64,000 nucleotides of DNA from Betaproteobacteria bacterium (GTDB taxonomy: Bacteria; Pseudomonadota; Gammaproteobacteria; Burkholderiales; Burkholderiaceae_A). Of the stretch, positions 51,120 through 63,142 are shown one piece after another. Each line of letters opens with the position of its first letter. The stretch's first letter is position 1. Below the pieces are notes generated by a model. It had not been told where the DNA came from, searched no databases, and worked only from the letters and a program-made list of their open reading frames with translations. The stretch is taken from assembly GCA_016868305.1 (NCBI GenBank), contig VGHK01000001.1, positions 1 to 64,000 on the forward strand. The letters are read 5' to 3'. The position numbers and the translations under genes were made by a program.

Positions 51120-54100
51120 ATGTCAGAGCTGCTCTGCCTCCCGGGTGTTGAGGCGTTTTCAGGCTTTCGCAGGGCGCAGAAGCTCTCAGCCCTGCAGCGT
51201 GTCTCCGCACGCGTAAAGGATGTCTCTGCCTTCTGGGCCTACCTGATTTTGCGTGATGCGCGGCATTCCGCAGCCGCAGTGGTCGCCTCGGGCGGGGGGG
51301 CGCAGACTGAGACAAACATGACTGCCGATCCAGCCCTTTCAGAGCGGCAACGGCTGCAGCAGATGCTCGACCTCTCTGGGTTTGCGATTCCCCCCGTGCC
51401 ACGAGATTCCACTCGGCTCTGGGTCTTTCCCCGTCGTGGTACCCGTTCGCCCTGGTCGTCTAAGGCTACCGAGATTCTGCATCAGTGTGGACTTGATACG
51501 GTGCTTCGGGTTGAGCGGGGTGTCTGTTTCGATCTGCGTGGGGTAAAGGCAGCAGACCCACAACTTATGACCCTGGCGGCAACGCTCTACGACCGCATGA
51601 CTGAGTCGGTCTTTATCGGCGACCCGCCGGATGATTTCTTTGCCCCAGTGGCGGCGCAGCCTATACAACATGTTGCGCTGGGGGCGTCCTCTGACACCGC
51701 ACGGGCGGCACTCACCGAGGCCAACCGCGCCCTGGGTCTGGCGTTGTCGGCAGACGAGGTCGACTACCTAGCCGATGCCTATCGGGCCCTTGGCTGCGAC
51801 CCCTCTGATGTGGAGCTGATGATGTTTGCCCAGGCCAACTCGGAGCATTGTCGGCACAAGATATTCAACGCCAGCTTTACGATCGATGGCCAGCCGCAGG
51901 AGTTGTCCTTGTTTCGGATGATTCGGCATACCCATGCCGAGACACCAGACGGCACGGTGTCTGCCTATAGTGATAATGCAGCGATTTTGCAGGGCGTTCC
52001 GGCCTTGCGGCTGATACCAATTGCGGGCGCTGCCTCGGCCGCACCGCATACAGGTAGCAGCGCCCCTGGCTCGGCGGGTATGCCTGCGGGGCCCGCACCC
52101 TACTGCGAGCTGATCATGCAGCTGCACACGGTATTAAAGGCAGAGACCCATAACCATCCCACCGCCATTGCCCCGTTTCCAGGGGCCGCCACCGGTGCGG
52201 GCGGCGAGATTCGCGACGAAGGTGCCACGGGCCGCGGCGCCGAGCCCCGCGCGGGGCTCACGGGATTTGCGGTGTCAGCGATTGACTTCGATGGGGCAGC
52301 CCATGGACGGCTCGACGGACGATTCGACGGGCCTGCACGCATCGCCTCTGCGGTGCAGATCATGATCGATGGCCCGCTCGGCGGGGCGGCCTTTAATAAC
52401 GAGTTTGGCAGGCCCAATCTTCTCGGCTACTTTCGTAGTTTTCTGCTCGACCACGAGGGGCGACGCTGGGGCTATCACAAGCCCATCATGCTGGCCGGTG
52501 GGGTAGGGGTGGTGCACGATGCCTTTTCTTTTAAGCAGGAACTGCCTGCAGGCGCGCTGCTTGTACAGCTTGGCGGGCCGGGTATGCGCATTGGGGTTGG
52601 AGGCGGTGCAGCCTCTTCGATGCAGACCGGTAGCAACAATGAGGTGCTTGACTTTAACTCGGTACAGCGCGGCAACCCGGAGATGCAGCGGCGGGCCCAG
52701 GAAGTAATCGATGCCTGCGTGGCCCTGGGGGCAGACAATCCCATTATCTCGATTCACGATGTGGGCGCAGGTGGCCTATCCAATGCCTTTCCCGAACTCG
52801 TTCATGGCGGGGGTCGGGGGGGCGACTTTGCCTTGTCTGCCGTGCCGGTGGACGAGCAGGGTCTTTCGCCCGCCGAGATCTGGTGCAACGAGTCGCAGGA
52901 GCGGTATGTTCTGGCCATTGCGCCGCAGGCGCGCGCGCGGTTTGCCGCTCTTGCCGCGCGGGAACGCTGCCCCTGGGCGGTGGTGGGCGTTGCTACCAGC
53001 GAAGACCGGCTGCGCCTGACGGCCGAGACTGGGCCCGCGCCGGTGGATATGCCGCTGTCGGTGCTGCTGGGCAAGCCGCCCAAGATGCATCGCAATGTAA
53101 CCACCGTGCCTATGGCAGCCGCCGAACTCGACCTGACCGTGCTCACGCTCGAAGAGGTGGCCGAGGCAGTGCTCGCCCATCCCACCGTGGCGAGCAAAGA
53201 GTTTCTCATCACCATCGGTGACCGGACTGTGGGTGGGCTTACCGCCCGTGACCCGATGGTGGGCCCCTGGCAGACCCCCGTAGCCGATGTCGCGATCACC
53301 TTGTGGGACTACCGCGGCTATGGCGGGCAGGCCATGGCGCTGGGCGAACGCAGCCCCATCGCGGTGGTGAACGCCGCAGCCTCTGCCCGCATGGCCCTGG
53401 GCGAGGCGGTTACCAATTTATTGGCCGCACCGGTCGAAGACCTGCGGTCGGTAAAGCTCTGTGCCAACTGGATGGCCGCCTGCGGTGAGCCTGGGCAGGA
53501 TGCCGCGCTTTATTCGGCAGTAAAGGCGCTTGCCCTGGAGGTCTGCCCGCAGCTTGGTCTGTCTATTCCCGTAGGAAAAGATTCGCTTAGCATGCGCACC
53601 CAATGGCAGTCTCCCGAGGGCCCGCAGGCTGTGGTCTCTCCGGTGTCGCTTAATCTCACCGCGGTGGCAGCGGTGGCCGATGCGCGCAGGGCGTTTCTGC
53701 CGGTTCTTGATACCACCCTGGCCGACTCGGTCTTGGTATTGATCGACCTTTCAGCAGGCAGGCAGCGTCTGGGGGGGTCGATTCTCGCCCAGACCCAGAA
53801 CCAGTTTGGCGGGCTGCCCCCAGACCTCGATGACCCCATGCTGCTGCAGTCGCTTACGGCCGCTCTGACAGACCTGCGCAGCAAAGAGGGCCTGGTGCGG
53901 GCCTATCATGACCGTTCAGATGGGGGCCTGTGGGCCTGTGTCTGCGAGATGGCCTTTGCGGCGCGGTGTGGCGTAACGCTTAATATCGACCTTCTCACCA
54001 TAGACCCCGTTGCCGCCGACTGGGGCGACTTTAAGATTCGCCCCGAGCAGGTGGCCGTGCAGCGCGATGAGATCACCATGAAGGCGCTGTTTAACGAAGA

Positions 54101-55244
54101 GCTGGGGGTGGTGCTGCAGATACCCAAGGCCCGCCGATCGGAGTGCATGGATATTCTGCGTGCCCATGGGCTTTACAAGAATAGCTTTGAGATCGGTGGG
54201 CTGAACCCGCGCGACACGATTGAGGTCTATCGCGATGCCAAGTGCATCTATGCCAAGCCTCGCCGTCATCTGCAGCGAGTCTGGTCAGAGGTGAGCAGGC
54301 GGTTTGCCGAGCGCCGTGACGAGCCCGCCTTGGCGCGTCAGGCCGTCGAGGCGATTGATACCACCGAGCAGGCAATACCTGTTGTTTTGTCCGAAGGGCT
54401 GATTGCCCGTCACCAGCAGCTCTCGGCGCCTGGGCTAATCACCGGCCTAGCGCCCAAGGTTGCTATTCTGCGGGAGCAAGGCGTGAATGGTCAGGTCGAG
54501 ATGGCCGCGGCCTTTCAGCGAGCAGGCTTCGAGCCCTGGGATCTGCATATGTCTGACCTTGCCGAGGGCCGGATGTCACTTTCAGCCTTTCAAGGGTTTG
54601 CTGCCTGTGGCGGGTTTTCTTTTGGGGATGTGCTCGGGGCTGGCCAGGGCTGGGCAAAGTCGATCCTCTATAACGATGGCCTGCGCGAGCAGTTTGCCGC
54701 TTTTCTTGCCCGCCCCGACCGGTTTGCCCTCGGGGTCTGCAACGGCTGCCAGATGATGAGTGGCCTCAAGGAGATTATTCCAGGGGCCGATGCCTGGCCA
54801 CGATTTGTGCGTAACCAGTCGGAGCAGTTTGAGGCGCGTTTGTCGGCGGTCACAGTGCTTGATTCTCCATCGCTCTTTTTTACAGGAATGGCCGGTGCCC
54901 GACTGCCCGTGGTGGTCTCGCATGGCGAGGGCCGCGCGGTCTGGGGTGACCCTGCATTGGGTAAGAACAATGCTGTTCCTGCGGGGTTACAGGCCTGCCT
55001 GCAGTACACCGATGCCAAGGGCGCGCCTGCTAGCCAGTATCCTGCCAACCCCAATGGCTCTGCCCAGGGACTCACTGGCTTTTGCAATGCCGATGGCCGA
55101 ATCACGATCCTGATGCCGCACCCAGAACGGGTCTTTCGCAATGTGCAGCTCTCGTGGCTGCCAGAGCCCTTTCATGCGCTCGGCGATGACTCGCCGTGGA
55201 TGCTCATGTTCCGAAACGCCTTCGACTGGGTGCGCCAAGCGTAG
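51120..55244 (+). CDS. purL: Phosphoribosylformylglycinamidine synthase
   Basis: A 1,374-residue single-chain FGAM synthase of purine synthesis, which makes FGAM from FGAR, glutamine and ATP. Visible blocks are the linker with [21 protein letters not shown]-binding [11 protein letters not shown] and [13 protein letters not shown], and [15 protein letters not shown] in the second AIRS domain. The C-terminal class I glutaminase has the nucleophile GVCNGCQMM and the His/Glu PHPER. It is slightly longer than E. coli PurL (about 1,295 residues), partly from a Gly/Ala/Ser-rich insertion near [14 protein letters not shown]. No PurR-type site is obvious. Confidence 0.96.
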   Translation: MSELLCLPGVEAFSGFRRAQKLSALQRVSARVKDVSAFWAYLILRDARHSAAAVVASGGGAQTETNMTADPALSERQRLQQMLDLSGFAIPPVPRDSTRLWVFPRRGTRSPWSSKATEILHQCGLDTVLRVERGVCFDLRGVKAADPQLMTLAATLYDRMTESVFIGDPPDDFFAPVAAQPIQHVALGASSDTARAALTEANRALGLALSADEVDYLADAYRALGCDPSDVELMMFAQANSEHCRHKIFNASFTIDGQPQELSLFRMIRHTHAETPDGTVSAYSDNAAILQGVPALRLIPIAGAASAAPHTGSSAPGSAGMPAGPAPYCELIMQLHTVLKAETHNHPTAIAPFPGAATGAGGEIRDEGATGRGAEPRAGLTGFAVSAIDFDGAAHGRLDGRFDGPARIASAVQIMIDGPLGGAAFNNEFGRPNLLGYFRSFLLDHEGRRWGYHKPIMLAGGVGVVHDAFSFKQELPAGALLVQLGGPGMRIGVGGGAASSMQTGSNNEVLDFNSVQRGNPEMQRRAQEVIDACVALGADNPIISIHDVGAGGLSNAFPELVHGGGRGGDFALSAVPVDEQGLSPAEIWCNESQERYVLAIAPQARARFAALAARERCPWAVVGVATSEDRLRLTAETGPAPVDMPLSVLLGKPPKMHRNVTTVPMAAAELDLTVLTLEEVAEAVLAHPTVASKEFLITIGDRTVGGLTARDPMVGPWQTPVADVAITLWDYRGYGGQAMALGERSPIAVVNAAASARMALGEAVTNLLAAPVEDLRSVKLCANWMAACGEPGQDAALYSAVKALALEVCPQLGLSIPVGKDSLSMRTQWQSPEGPQAVVSPVSLNLTAVAAVADARRAFLPVLDTTLADSVLVLIDLSAGRQRLGGSILAQTQNQFGGLPPDLDDPMLLQSLTAALTDLRSKEGLVRAYHDRSDGGLWACVCEMAFAARCGVTLNIDLLTIDPVAADWGDFKIRPEQVAVQRDEITMKALFNEELGVVLQIPKARRSECMDILRAHGLYKNSFEIGGLNPRDTIEVYRDAKCIYAKPRRHLQRVWSEVSRRFAERRDEPALARQAVEAIDTTEQAIPVVLSEGLIARHQQLSAPGLITGLAPKVAILREQGVNGQVEMAAAFQRAGFEPWDLHMSDLAEGRMSLSAFQGFAACGGFSFGDVLGAGQGWAKSILYNDGLREQFAAFLARPDRFALGVCNGCQMMSGLKEIIPGADAWPRFVRNQSEQFEARLSAVTVLDSPSLFFTGMAGARLPVVVSHGEGRAVWGDPALGKNNAVPAGLQACLQYTDAKGAPASQYPANPNGSAQGLTGFCNADGRITILMPHPERVFRNVQLSWLPEPFHALGDDSPWMLMFRNAFDWVRQA

Positions 55245-55342
55245 AAGATAGAGCCTAGCGCGTAGAGCCTCGTTCTTAGGGCCTGGGGCATAGAAGCCGT
55301 AATTTGTTTTCTTTGAATTTTTTCTGATCGGAATTTTTCTCG

Positions 55343-56959
55343 ATGTTATCGACCGCCAATATCACCATGCAGTTTGGGGCCAAGCCTCTGTTTGAAAATG
55401 TCTCGGTAAAGTTTACCGACCGCAACCGTTATGGCCTGATTGGGGCCAATGGCTGCGGCAAGTCGACATTCATGAAGATTCTGGGCAGCGACCTTGAGCA
55501 GTCCAGTGGCGAGGTGATGAAAGAGCCTGGGGTGCGGCTCGGCAAGCTGCGCCAAGACCAGTTTGCCTACGAAGACGTGCGGGTTCTTGACGTGGTCATG
55601 ATGGGCCATGAAGAGATGTGGGCCGCCATGACCGAGCGCGATGCGATCTATGCCAACCCCGATGCCACCGAAGACGACTACATGAAGGCTGCCGACCTTG
55701 AAGCCAAGTTTGCCGAGTACGACGGCTACACGGCCGAGGCCCGGGCGGGCGAACTGCTGCTTGGCGCGGGGATTCCGACCGAGCAGCACAATGGCCCCAT
55801 GCGTGAGATTGCCCCAGGCTGGAAGCTGCGTGTGCTCCTGGCCCAGGCACTCTTTAGCAACCCCGATGTGCTCTTACTTGATGAGCCCACCAACAACCTC
55901 GACATCGACACCATTCGCTGGCTTGAAGACCTGCTAAACGACCGCGACTGCACCATGATCATTATTTCGCACGACCGGCATTTTTTGAACTCGGTCTGCA
56001 CCCATATGGCAGACGTCGACTATGGCGAGATTCGTATCTACCCCGGTAACTACGACGACTACATGCTTGCCTCTACCGAGTCGCGCGCACGGCTCATGGC
56101 GGCCAATGCCAAGAGCAAGGAGCGTGTCACCGAGTTACAAGAGTTTGTGCGCCGTTTTGCAGCCAATAAGAGTAAGGCCAAGCAGGCCACCTCGCGTCGT
56201 CGGCTGATTGAAAAGATTCAGGCAGAGGCGGTGGAGGTACGGCCCTCCTCGCGCCAGAACCCCTTTATACGGTTTGAGCAGACCAAGCAGCTCTTTCGCC
56301 AGGCGGTACACCTGCAGAGCATCGTAAAAGAGTACGACGGCCAGAAGGTACTCGATAAGGTCTCTCTCATGGTCGAGGCCGGCGAGAAGATTGCCATTGT
56401 TGGGCCCAATGGGGCGGGTAAGTCGACTCTGGTGAAGGCCTTAGTGGGCGCCGAGAGGGGCGGCATTGACATTGATGCAGGCCTCGTAAAGTGGGCCGAG
56501 AACGCGCAGATTGGCTACATGGCCCAGGATGTCTACCCACAGTTTGAGCAGGAGACCACGCTCACCACCTGGCTGCGGGCCTATGCCCAAGAGGGTGATG
56601 ATGACCAGGCGCTGCGATCGATTCTTGGGCGGCTGCTCTTCTCGGGTGATGAGGTGCATAAGCCGGTCAAGGTGCTCTCAGGGGGCGAGAAGCACCGTAT
56701 GAGCTTTGGCCGCCTGATGCTCGAACGTGCCAATGTCTTGGTTTTAGACGAGCCCACCAACCACCTGGACATGGAGTCGATTGAGTCGTTGCAGTTGGCC
56801 CTCGAAAAGTATCCCGGCACGCTCTTCGTTGTGTCGCATGACCGCGAGTTTGTCAATGCGGTGGCCAACCGTATCTGGGCCATGCACGGCGATGGCAAGG
56901 TCACCGACTTTAAGGGCAGTTACGACGAGTATCTGGCAAGCCTAGGGGTAGAGGCCTAG
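55343..56959 (+). CDS. ABC-F ribosome-associated ATPase, YbiT type
   Basis: A 538-residue protein with two ABC domains and no membrane part. The first domain has GANGCGKST, the degenerate signature IAPGWKLRV typical of YbiT, and [11 protein letters not shown]. The second has [18 protein letters not shown] and [11 protein letters not shown]. The domains are joined by the P-site-tRNA-interacting linker (about residues 240-310, rich in Arg/Lys). ABC-F proteins act on stalled ribosomes. It lies 98 bases after purL without a clear ribosome site. Confidence 0.93.
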   Translation: MLSTANITMQFGAKPLFENVSVKFTDRNRYGLIGANGCGKSTFMKILGSDLEQSSGEVMKEPGVRLGKLRQDQFAYEDVRVLDVVMMGHEEMWAAMTERDAIYANPDATEDDYMKAADLEAKFAEYDGYTAEARAGELLLGAGIPTEQHNGPMREIAPGWKLRVLLAQALFSNPDVLLLDEPTNNLDIDTIRWLEDLLNDRDCTMIIISHDRHFLNSVCTHMADVDYGEIRIYPGNYDDYMLASTESRARLMAANAKSKERVTELQEFVRRFAANKSKAKQATSRRRLIEKIQAEAVEVRPSSRQNPFIRFEQTKQLFRQAVHLQSIVKEYDGQKVLDKVSLMVEAGEKIAIVGPNGAGKSTLVKALVGAERGGIDIDAGLVKWAENAQIGYMAQDVYPQFEQETTLTTWLRAYAQEGDDDQALRSILGRLLFSGDEVHKPVKVLSGGEKHRMSFGRLMLERANVLVLDEPTNHLDMESIESLQLALEKYPGTLFVVSHDREFVNAVANRIWAMHGDGKVTDFKGSYDEYLASLGVEA

Positions 56960-57005
56960 GTTTCATTTCCGTTTACTGTGGAGACTTCCCATAAAACGTC
57001 GAGAG

Positions 57006-57716
57006 CTAGAGTCCTAGGTTCTGGGCCTCACGTGCGCGGTAGAGCATATCAAGGGTGATCTTTCGCACTTCGATTTTGCTTTGTTCAATATGGGCCGAGA
57101 GCAGCCGCTGCGACTCTTCGCTGCGCCGGGCTTCTAAGGCCTTCACGATCAGGCCATGCTCGGTATAGGTGGCATCGATGCGGTGCTCTTTGGTGAAGTC
57201 AAGACGCCGCACGATACGAATTTTCTCGGTGATCTCGCGGTGGGTCTTGACGATCTCGGAATTTCCTGCAAGGGCAATGAGTTCCTGGTGAAAAGACTCA
57301 TCAAGCATGCCGACTTCTCGGGCATCTTTGATACGGTCGCCGGGCTTCACCCGCCAGATCTTTGAGAGCATCGCCAGGCCAGGGCGTGGGCCTTCCATGA
57401 GACAGATCACCCGAGCCGCAAAGCATTCCAGCAAGATACGAAAGTCGTACAGGGCGTCTAGGCGTTCGAACCGCAGGGGTGGAATCATCCATCCCACCTT
57501 GGGCTGTGCCTCAACAAAGCCTTCATGCTGCAGGCGCTGAAGGGCCTGACGCAGGGGCGTTCGGCTAAGCCCCAGTGCCTCTGCGAGTTCGGATTCTGAG
57601 AGCCGATCGCCTGGCATAAAACCAAAGTCGAAGATTCTCTCTTTGAGGCTGCGATAGGCCTGATCGGCCAGAGACTCGCCTGCCGGAGGAATGTGAAGAA
57701 GTTTGGGCATAGGCAC
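57006..57716 (-). CDS. GntR/FadR-type regulator of the allophanate/ABC operon
   Basis: A 236-residue regulator with an N-terminal winged helix (LSESELAEALGLSRTPLRQALQRLQHEGFV) and a C-terminal FCD ligand-binding domain with the metal-binding His/Asp pattern (DESFHQELIALAGN and AHIEQSK). It is the last gene of the operon, four bases after the amidase gene, so it probably controls it. Confidence 0.9.
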   Translation of the reverse strand: MPMPKLLHIPPAGESLADQAYRSLKERIFDFGFMPGDRLSESELAEALGLSRTPLRQALQRLQHEGFVEAQPKVGWMIPPLRFERLDALYDFRILLECFAARVICLMEGPRPGLAMLSKIWRVKPGDRIKDAREVGMLDESFHQELIALAGNSEIVKTHREITEKIRIVRRLDFTKEHRIDATYTEHGLIVKALEARRSEESQRLLSAHIEQSKIEVRKITLDMLYRAREAQNLGL

Positions 57717-57720
57717 TTCT

Positions 57721-59544
57721 TTAGATTGTAGAGCCGGATGCTACGAAAGACCGCCAGCCGCCGAAATGGGTGATTTCCAGAGCGTCGTCAAGCGCAACCG
57801 GCTCGCAGATAAATCCCTTCACCCAGCTGCCATCGCTGAGTTCGATATTGCCAAGTCCCAGGGGATGGGGAATCTGAGAGAGAAATGTGCCAACCGCGCC
57901 CAATGGAAAATCGTAGACCTCCACCGAAATCGCCGCACCACCCTGCGCAAGTCTTTTGAGACCTGGCTTGGGGGGTACTGATTGTCGAAGCGCATAAAGT
58001 GCATAATGCGCCGCCGTTTCGCATCGACTGCGTAGTCTGGCCCCTGCCTTCTCGACCTGCCAGTGCAGGGGCATACCTTTGAGGTGCGCGCCTACCATTG
58101 CGATCGGAATTGTCTCCGTGGGCGGACCCGAAGGAGCATTGACGCTCTCTGGCGCATCGACCACCGCGTCTTGAAGATGCCGGCCGACTGGGCACTGCGC
58201 GGCGCGCTGCCAGTCATGCCCAACGCCGAGCAAGGCATAGTCATGGCCCCCGGGGGCAACCAGAGTGATACCAAACGGGAGCCCCTGGGCAGTAAAAGAG
58301 GCAGGCAGAGCGATGGCGGACCATCCCAGCAGGTTCACAAAATTGGTGTAGGCACCGAGCGCGGAGTTGGCGGCGATGGGTTCTTCGCGCAGCCGCTTAA
58401 GGCTGGGGAGTTCTGGGGCGGTGGGAAGAAACAGCAGGTCGATATTAGAAAAAATCTGTGCGGCTAAGACCGCAAGCTCCCGCAGTCGGTACTCTGCCTC
58501 AAAGGCCTGCTGGGCGGAAAACTGGGCGCCTTTGCTCACGATGGCCGAGACACTGGGATCCAGGTCAGGCCTTTTTTCCTCGAGAAGCGGTCTGATGACG
58601 CTGTAGCGTTCAGCCACCCATGGGCCGTCGTACAGAAGTGTGGCGGTTTCATGCAGCGGCGCCATGTCGATCGGGGTGACCTGCCAGCCCAGTGCCTCTG
58701 CCTTGGTAAGCGCCGCCGCGTAGGCCTGTTGGTAGTGATCGCTAGTAAGAATAGGTGCCATCGGCACCCCGATGCGTAGCCGCGTGGGCATGGCCAGCCG
58801 CGGGGCTGCCGGGGCTGCGTGGAACTGTGGCTCCTGCCTTCTGGTGGCCTCGGTTGTCTGGGCGGCCTGCAGCACCAATGCGGCGTCTTGCACGGTAAGG
58901 GTAAAAAAGGAGACAACATCCAGTGTCTTACATGCAGGAAGAACCCCCTGCGTGCTCACCAGTCCTGGTGTTGGTTTGGTACCTACAAGATTGCAGAACC
59001 CCGCGGGTATTCGCCCAGACCCCGCGGTATCGGTACCAAGCGCAAAAGACACAAGACCCCGCGAAACCAAGGCGGCAGACCCCGAGCTCGAGCCTCCGCT
59101 GATGTAGTCTGGGTCAAAGGGGTTGGGCACAGCCCCATAGGGAGACCGGGTTCCTACAAGGCCTGTGGCGAACTGATCGAGATTGGTCTTCGCAAGCAGA
59201 ATGGCCCCTGCTGCCTGCAGCTGTGCAACAACCGTTGCGGTGTGCTGGGCAATGTAATGATACGAAGGGCAGGCCGCAGTGGTGGGCCAGCCATCAACAT
59301 CGATGTTGTCTTTGATGGCAAAGGGAACCCCGTATAAGGGAAGGCTTTCGGCGCTCTGGCCTGAAAGCCGGTCGAGCTGCGCCTGCACCTGCCCCCAGTC
59401 TGGAATGAAAATAATCGCTGTATCGCCATCAGGGCCAACCCCTAAGGCACTGAGCCTCTCCCATCGCTCGCGGATATGCGCCTGAACGGAAAGACCGGTG
59501 GCATAGACAGACAAGAGATCGGTGATTGTGTGGAGGTTTTTCAT
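57721..59544 (-). CDS. atzF: AtzF-type allophanate hydrolase
   Basis: A 607-residue two-domain enzyme. The N-terminal amidase-signature domain has the Ser-cisSer-Lys triad: K78 (AIKDN), S152 (GGSSSGS) and S176 (DTAGSGR). The spacings match K91/S165/S189 of AtzF. The C-terminal domain (about residue 490 on) is the AtzF-specific one that completes allophanate breakdown to ammonia and CO2. AtzF acts in cyanurate and urea-carboxylase pathways. No urea carboxylase, biuret hydrolase or AtzD/E is in view, and it sits in an uptake operon, overlapping the ATPase gene by four bases. Confidence 0.9.
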   Translation of the reverse strand: MKNLHTITDLLSVYATGLSVQAHIRERWERLSALGVGPDGDTAIIFIPDWGQVQAQLDRLSGQSAESLPLYGVPFAIKDNIDVDGWPTTAACPSYHYIAQHTATVVAQLQAAGAILLAKTNLDQFATGLVGTRSPYGAVPNPFDPDYISGGSSSGSAALVSRGLVSFALGTDTAGSGRIPAGFCNLVGTKPTPGLVSTQGVLPACKTLDVVSFFTLTVQDAALVLQAAQTTEATRRQEPQFHAAPAAPRLAMPTRLRIGVPMAPILTSDHYQQAYAAALTKAEALGWQVTPIDMAPLHETATLLYDGPWVAERYSVIRPLLEEKRPDLDPSVSAIVSKGAQFSAQQAFEAEYRLRELAVLAAQIFSNIDLLFLPTAPELPSLKRLREEPIAANSALGAYTNFVNLLGWSAIALPASFTAQGLPFGITLVAPGGHDYALLGVGHDWQRAAQCPVGRHLQDAVVDAPESVNAPSGPPTETIPIAMVGAHLKGMPLHWQVEKAGARLRSRCETAAHYALYALRQSVPPKPGLKRLAQGGAAISVEVYDFPLGAVGTFLSQIPHPLGLGNIELSDGSWVKGFICEPVALDDALEITHFGGWRSFVASGSTI

Positions 59545-61238
59545 TGTCTTGTGTCTTGCAGAAAACGGGGCGCGGCCGCAAGCAGGGTTTTGGTGTAGTC
59601 GTGCTGTGGGGTATGAAACACCTGGTGCGTGGGGCCGGACTCGACAATACGACCTGACTGCATCACGATGACACGGTCGCAGAGTAGGCGCACGACTTCC
59701 AGGTCGTGGCTGACAAACAGATAAGACATTCCGAGACGTGCCTTAAGGTCTGCAAGCAGGTTCAATACCACCGCCTGTACCGATACGTCGAGGGCCGCGG
59801 TGGGCTCATCCAGAATCAGCAGCTCTGGGCGGCTTGCCAGTGCCCGGGCGATGCCCACGCGTGCCTTCTGCCCGCCCGACAACTGGTGCGGAAGACGGCT
59901 CAGGAGTTCCGGCTCAAGCCCGACCTGCTCTGCGAGTTTTCGCACCTCCGCGCGAACCTGATTCCGCGATGAAAGGTTCAGCAAATGGATAAGGGGATCG
60001 GCAATAGACTGCTCAGCCGTAGCCCGGGGGTTCAGGCTCTCGGTAGGGTCTTGGAAGACCATCTGTATCTGTGCCCGCATCGGCGACTGAGTGAACTGGT
60101 CGCTGCGTATGAGGCTAATGTCTTTTCCCTTAAACCAGATGCTGCCATCGGTGGGCTCGAGCAGTCGGGCGATCATGGCCGAGGTGGTCGACTTGCCGCA
60201 GCCTGACTCGCCCACCAGCCCCACACTTTCGCCAGGAAATACCTGAAAGCCAATACGGTCTACGGCAAGAAAGGGGGCAGGCTGTCTGCGGTGCAGCCAG
60301 TCGCTAAGGCCCCGGGCCCTTGGAAACGCCTTAACCAGATCGACCACGTCGAGCAAGGGAACCGCCTTTTTTTCTGCACTGGATGCGTTAGGAGCCACCA
60401 CGGGCCGTGACGCCCCGTCGTCGGGGAGCAGTTCGCGAAGGCTCTGGGCATGATGCGGCGTTGCCTTCACTAGCTTGCGTGTGTACGGATGCTGCGGCCG
60501 TAGAAAGATATCTTGGGCTTGGCCAGTTTCGACCACCAGGCCACGCTCCATCACGATAAGGGTGTCGCAGTACTCGCCGGCAAGACCAAGGTCATGGGTG
60601 ATGAGAATAGAGGCCATGCCACTGTCCCGGGTGAGGTTGCGAATGAGGTCCATGACCGTTCGCTGGGTGGTGACATCCAGCCCGGTGGTGGGCTCATCAG
60701 CGATCAATATCTGAGGCTTACAGGCCAAGGCCATGGCAATCACAATTCGCTGGCACATCCCCCCAGAGAGTTCAAAGGGATAGGCGTGATATCGCTCCTC
60801 GGGGTTACGAATCTGCACGTGCCGCAGTGCCTCGATTGCCTTTTGTCGTGCCGATGTCCTTGTGGCCTGGGCATGCTCAATCAGTACATCAGAGATCTGC
60901 TGCCCCGCTGTGCGAATTGGATTTAGTGCGGCCCGCGGGTTCTGAAAGATCATCGAGATCTCTCGCCCGCGCAGCTCGTTCATGACGTCTTCTGGGGCCT
61001 GGTCCAGGCGTATGCCACCGAAGACCGCAGAGCCCGATGCGATGACGCCTGCCCGGTCGAGAATACGCATGATGGCGTAAGAAGTGACCGACTTTCCCGA
61101 CCCTGATTCGCCTACGATGCCCAGGGTCTGTCCTTTGCGCAGCGAAAACGAGACGTCTCTAACGGCATCGACCGTGCCACGGCGGGTTCGAAACTGCACC
61201 GATAACTGCTGCACTGATAAAAGGGCGGGACCAGACAT
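59541..61238 (-). CDS. Dual ATPase of a dipeptide/oligopeptide-type ABC importer
   Basis: A 565-residue fusion of DppD- and DppF-like ATPases. Each half has its own Walker A (GESGSGKS and GESGCGKST), signature ([16 protein letters not shown]) and Walker B ([12 protein letters not shown] and [12 protein letters not shown]). This GsiA-like arrangement energises transporters of peptides, glutathione or opines. It shares an operon with permease and binding-protein genes. Confidence 0.93.
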   Translation of the reverse strand: MSGPALLSVQQLSVQFRTRRGTVDAVRDVSFSLRKGQTLGIVGESGSGKSVTSYAIMRILDRAGVIASGSAVFGGIRLDQAPEDVMNELRGREISMIFQNPRAALNPIRTAGQQISDVLIEHAQATRTSARQKAIEALRHVQIRNPEERYHAYPFELSGGMCQRIVIAMALACKPQILIADEPTTGLDVTTQRTVMDLIRNLTRDSGMASILITHDLGLAGEYCDTLIVMERGLVVETGQAQDIFLRPQHPYTRKLVKATPHHAQSLRELLPDDGASRPVVAPNASSAEKKAVPLLDVVDLVKAFPRARGLSDWLHRRQPAPFLAVDRIGFQVFPGESVGLVGESGCGKSTTSAMIARLLEPTDGSIWFKGKDISLIRSDQFTQSPMRAQIQMVFQDPTESLNPRATAEQSIADPLIHLLNLSSRNQVRAEVRKLAEQVGLEPELLSRLPHQLSGGQKARVGIARALASRPELLILDEPTAALDVSVQAVVLNLLADLKARLGMSYLFVSHDLEVVRLLCDRVIVMQSGRIVESGPTHQVFHTPQHDYTKTLLAAAPRFLQDTRQ

Positions 61239-61262
61239 GGGATAGGGTTGTCGCGAAGGAAC

Positions 61263-62111
61263 TTAGGTTCTTCGGGCGGGATCGACGAGGTCGCGCAGTC
61301 CGTCGCCCATGAGGTTGAAGGTAAAGACCGCGATCATGAGTGCCAGCCCCGGAAAGAGGGCGAGCCACCATTCCCCCGAGACGATATAGCTCGCCCCTTC
61401 GGCCACCATGATTCCCCACTCGGGCGTGGGCGGCCGAACGCCAAGCCCGATAAACGAAAGCCCTGCCGCATTGAGAATTGCCCACCCCATATTAAGTGAG
61501 ATCTGCACCATCATCGGCGGCAGGATATTGGGCACCACCCGTGCAAACAGAATGCGGGCATCGTGATTGCCGGAAAGCTTGGCCGCCTGCACCCATCCGG
61601 CATTTCGACGTATCGCAACCTCAGCACGTGCTACTCGGGCATAGAAGGGGAGGTTAATGATTGCAGTGGCAATCACGATGTTTTCAATCGTGTTGCCCGA
61701 GGCAGCCACGATGCCCATGGCAAGTACAAAAAGCGGGAAGGCCATAATGGTATCCAGTAGCCGGCCAAGAATACGGTCGGTCCAGCCGCCCCAGAAACCC
61801 GAAACAGCGCCGAGGGCGGTTCCCACAAAAAACGACAAGGCGACCGCGCTAAATGAAATGAGCAGGTCAAGCCGCGTTGCCACCACGACCCGAGAAAAGA
61901 CATCGCGGCCCACCTGATCCGTGCCGAACCAGTGCTGCAGGCTTGGTGGCTTGAGTGCGCCTGTGGGCGCGCTGGCCAAGGGGTCATAGGGCACCAGAGC
62001 GGGCCCAAAGATTGCGACCAGCAGCATGCACGCAAAGAGGCTAAAGGCCAGCAAGGTGACTGGATTGCTCACCAGCACATAGCGAAGATGCTGAAAAAAG
62101 CTAGCCATCAA
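61263..62111 (-). CDS. ABC importer permease, DppC type
   Basis: A 282-residue inner-membrane permease with five to six helices and the EAA-type loop AAKLSGNHDARILFARVVPNIL. The N-terminal segment GTDQVGRDVFSRVVVATRLDL is typical of DppC/OppC. It overlaps the dppB-like gene by 11 bases. Confidence 0.93.
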   Translation of the reverse strand: MMASFFQHLRYVLVSNPVTLLAFSLFACMLLVAIFGPALVPYDPLASAPTGALKPPSLQHWFGTDQVGRDVFSRVVVATRLDLLISFSAVALSFFVGTALGAVSGFWGGWTDRILGRLLDTIMAFPLFVLAMGIVAASGNTIENIVIATAIINLPFYARVARAEVAIRRNAGWVQAAKLSGNHDARILFARVVPNILPPMMVQISLNMGWAILNAAGLSFIGLGVRPPTPEWGIMVAEGASYIVSGEWWLALFPGLALMIAVFTFNLMGDGLRDLVDPARRT

Positions 62112-63138
62112 TCTTCAACCGAGGGTCAATCAGTGTGTAGGCAATATCAACGCAGAGGTTGAGCAACACAAACAAAACGGCCATGGCCAGCACAAAGCCC
62201 TGCACGGCGGCATAGTCGGAGGCAACCAATGCCTCAATGGCATAAGAGCCAATGCCGGGCCAGCTAAATACCTTTTCAACCAGGACATTGGCCCCCAGCG
62301 AAAACGAAAAGACCATGCCAAGCGTGGTGACCACCGGAAGCAGGGCATTGCGCAGGGCATAACTGAATAGAACTTTTGACGAACGTAGGCCGCAGGCCTT
62401 TGCGGTGCGGATGAAATCCGAGCCCAATGCCTGCAGCATTGAGGCCCGGGTCATACGCGCCAGCGGGGCCAAGGTAAAAAGCGCCAGGGTAATCGATGGC
62501 AGCGCAAGCTGCTTTAGGGCAGACCAGGCCGTCTGCCACTCACCCGACAAGGGCGCATCAATCAGATAAAAACCCGTTACCTGGGGAGGCGGCAAGGAAA
62601 TGATATCGATTCGGCCCAAGGGCGTTGGCGCAATTCCTAACAGGTAATAAAACACATAGACCAAGACCAGGCCGGTGAAAAAGGTGGGAAGACTTACCCC
62701 TGCCGTAACAACAAATCGGCAGAGCTGGTCAATCCAGGTGTCTTGATTCAATGCAGCCAATACGCCTAATGGCACTGCGATCGAAACCGAAAGAAAAAGC
62801 GCGACCAGGGTAAGCTCAAGAGAAGCTGGCAGTCGCTGAGCCAGATCGGTAAGTACTGGCTGGCCTGTCGATAAAGACTGACCAAGGTTGCCACGCAGCA
62901 GGTCGGTAAGATAATCCAAAAACTGAACGGGCAGGGGCTGATCCAGGCCGAGTTGTGCTCGAACCTCTGCAATGGATTCGGTGGTGGCTGCCGGACCTGC
63001 AAAGAAAGCCGCCGGGTCTCCCGGCAGCGCCCGGGTCATGAGAAAGGTCACTACCAGAATCCCAAACAGGGTTGGCAGTGACTGACCCAGGCGACTGAGG
63101 ACCACGATGAAGCGAGACATATCGAACCCGGCCGGCAA
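62101..63138 (-). CDS. ABC importer permease, DppB type
   Basis: A 345-residue permease with the DppB/OppB pattern: FLMTRALPGDPAAFFAG near the N-terminus and the loop RTAKACGLRSSKVLFSYALRNALLP near the C-terminus. The first cytoplasmic region and six helices are as expected. It follows the binding-protein gene by four bases. Confidence 0.93.
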   Translation of the reverse strand: MPAGFDMSRFIVVLSRLGQSLPTLFGILVVTFLMTRALPGDPAAFFAGPAATTESIAEVRAQLGLDQPLPVQFLDYLTDLLRGNLGQSLSTGQPVLTDLAQRLPASLELTLVALFLSVSIAVPLGVLAALNQDTWIDQLCRFVVTAGVSLPTFFTGLVLVYVFYYLLGIAPTPLGRIDIISLPPPQVTGFYLIDAPLSGEWQTAWSALKQLALPSITLALFTLAPLARMTRASMLQALGSDFIRTAKACGLRSSKVLFSYALRNALLPVVTTLGMVFSFSLGANVLVEKVFSWPGIGSYAIEALVASDYAAVQGFVLAMAVLFVLLNLCVDIAYTLIDPRLKIDG

Positions 63139-63142
63139 TGGC

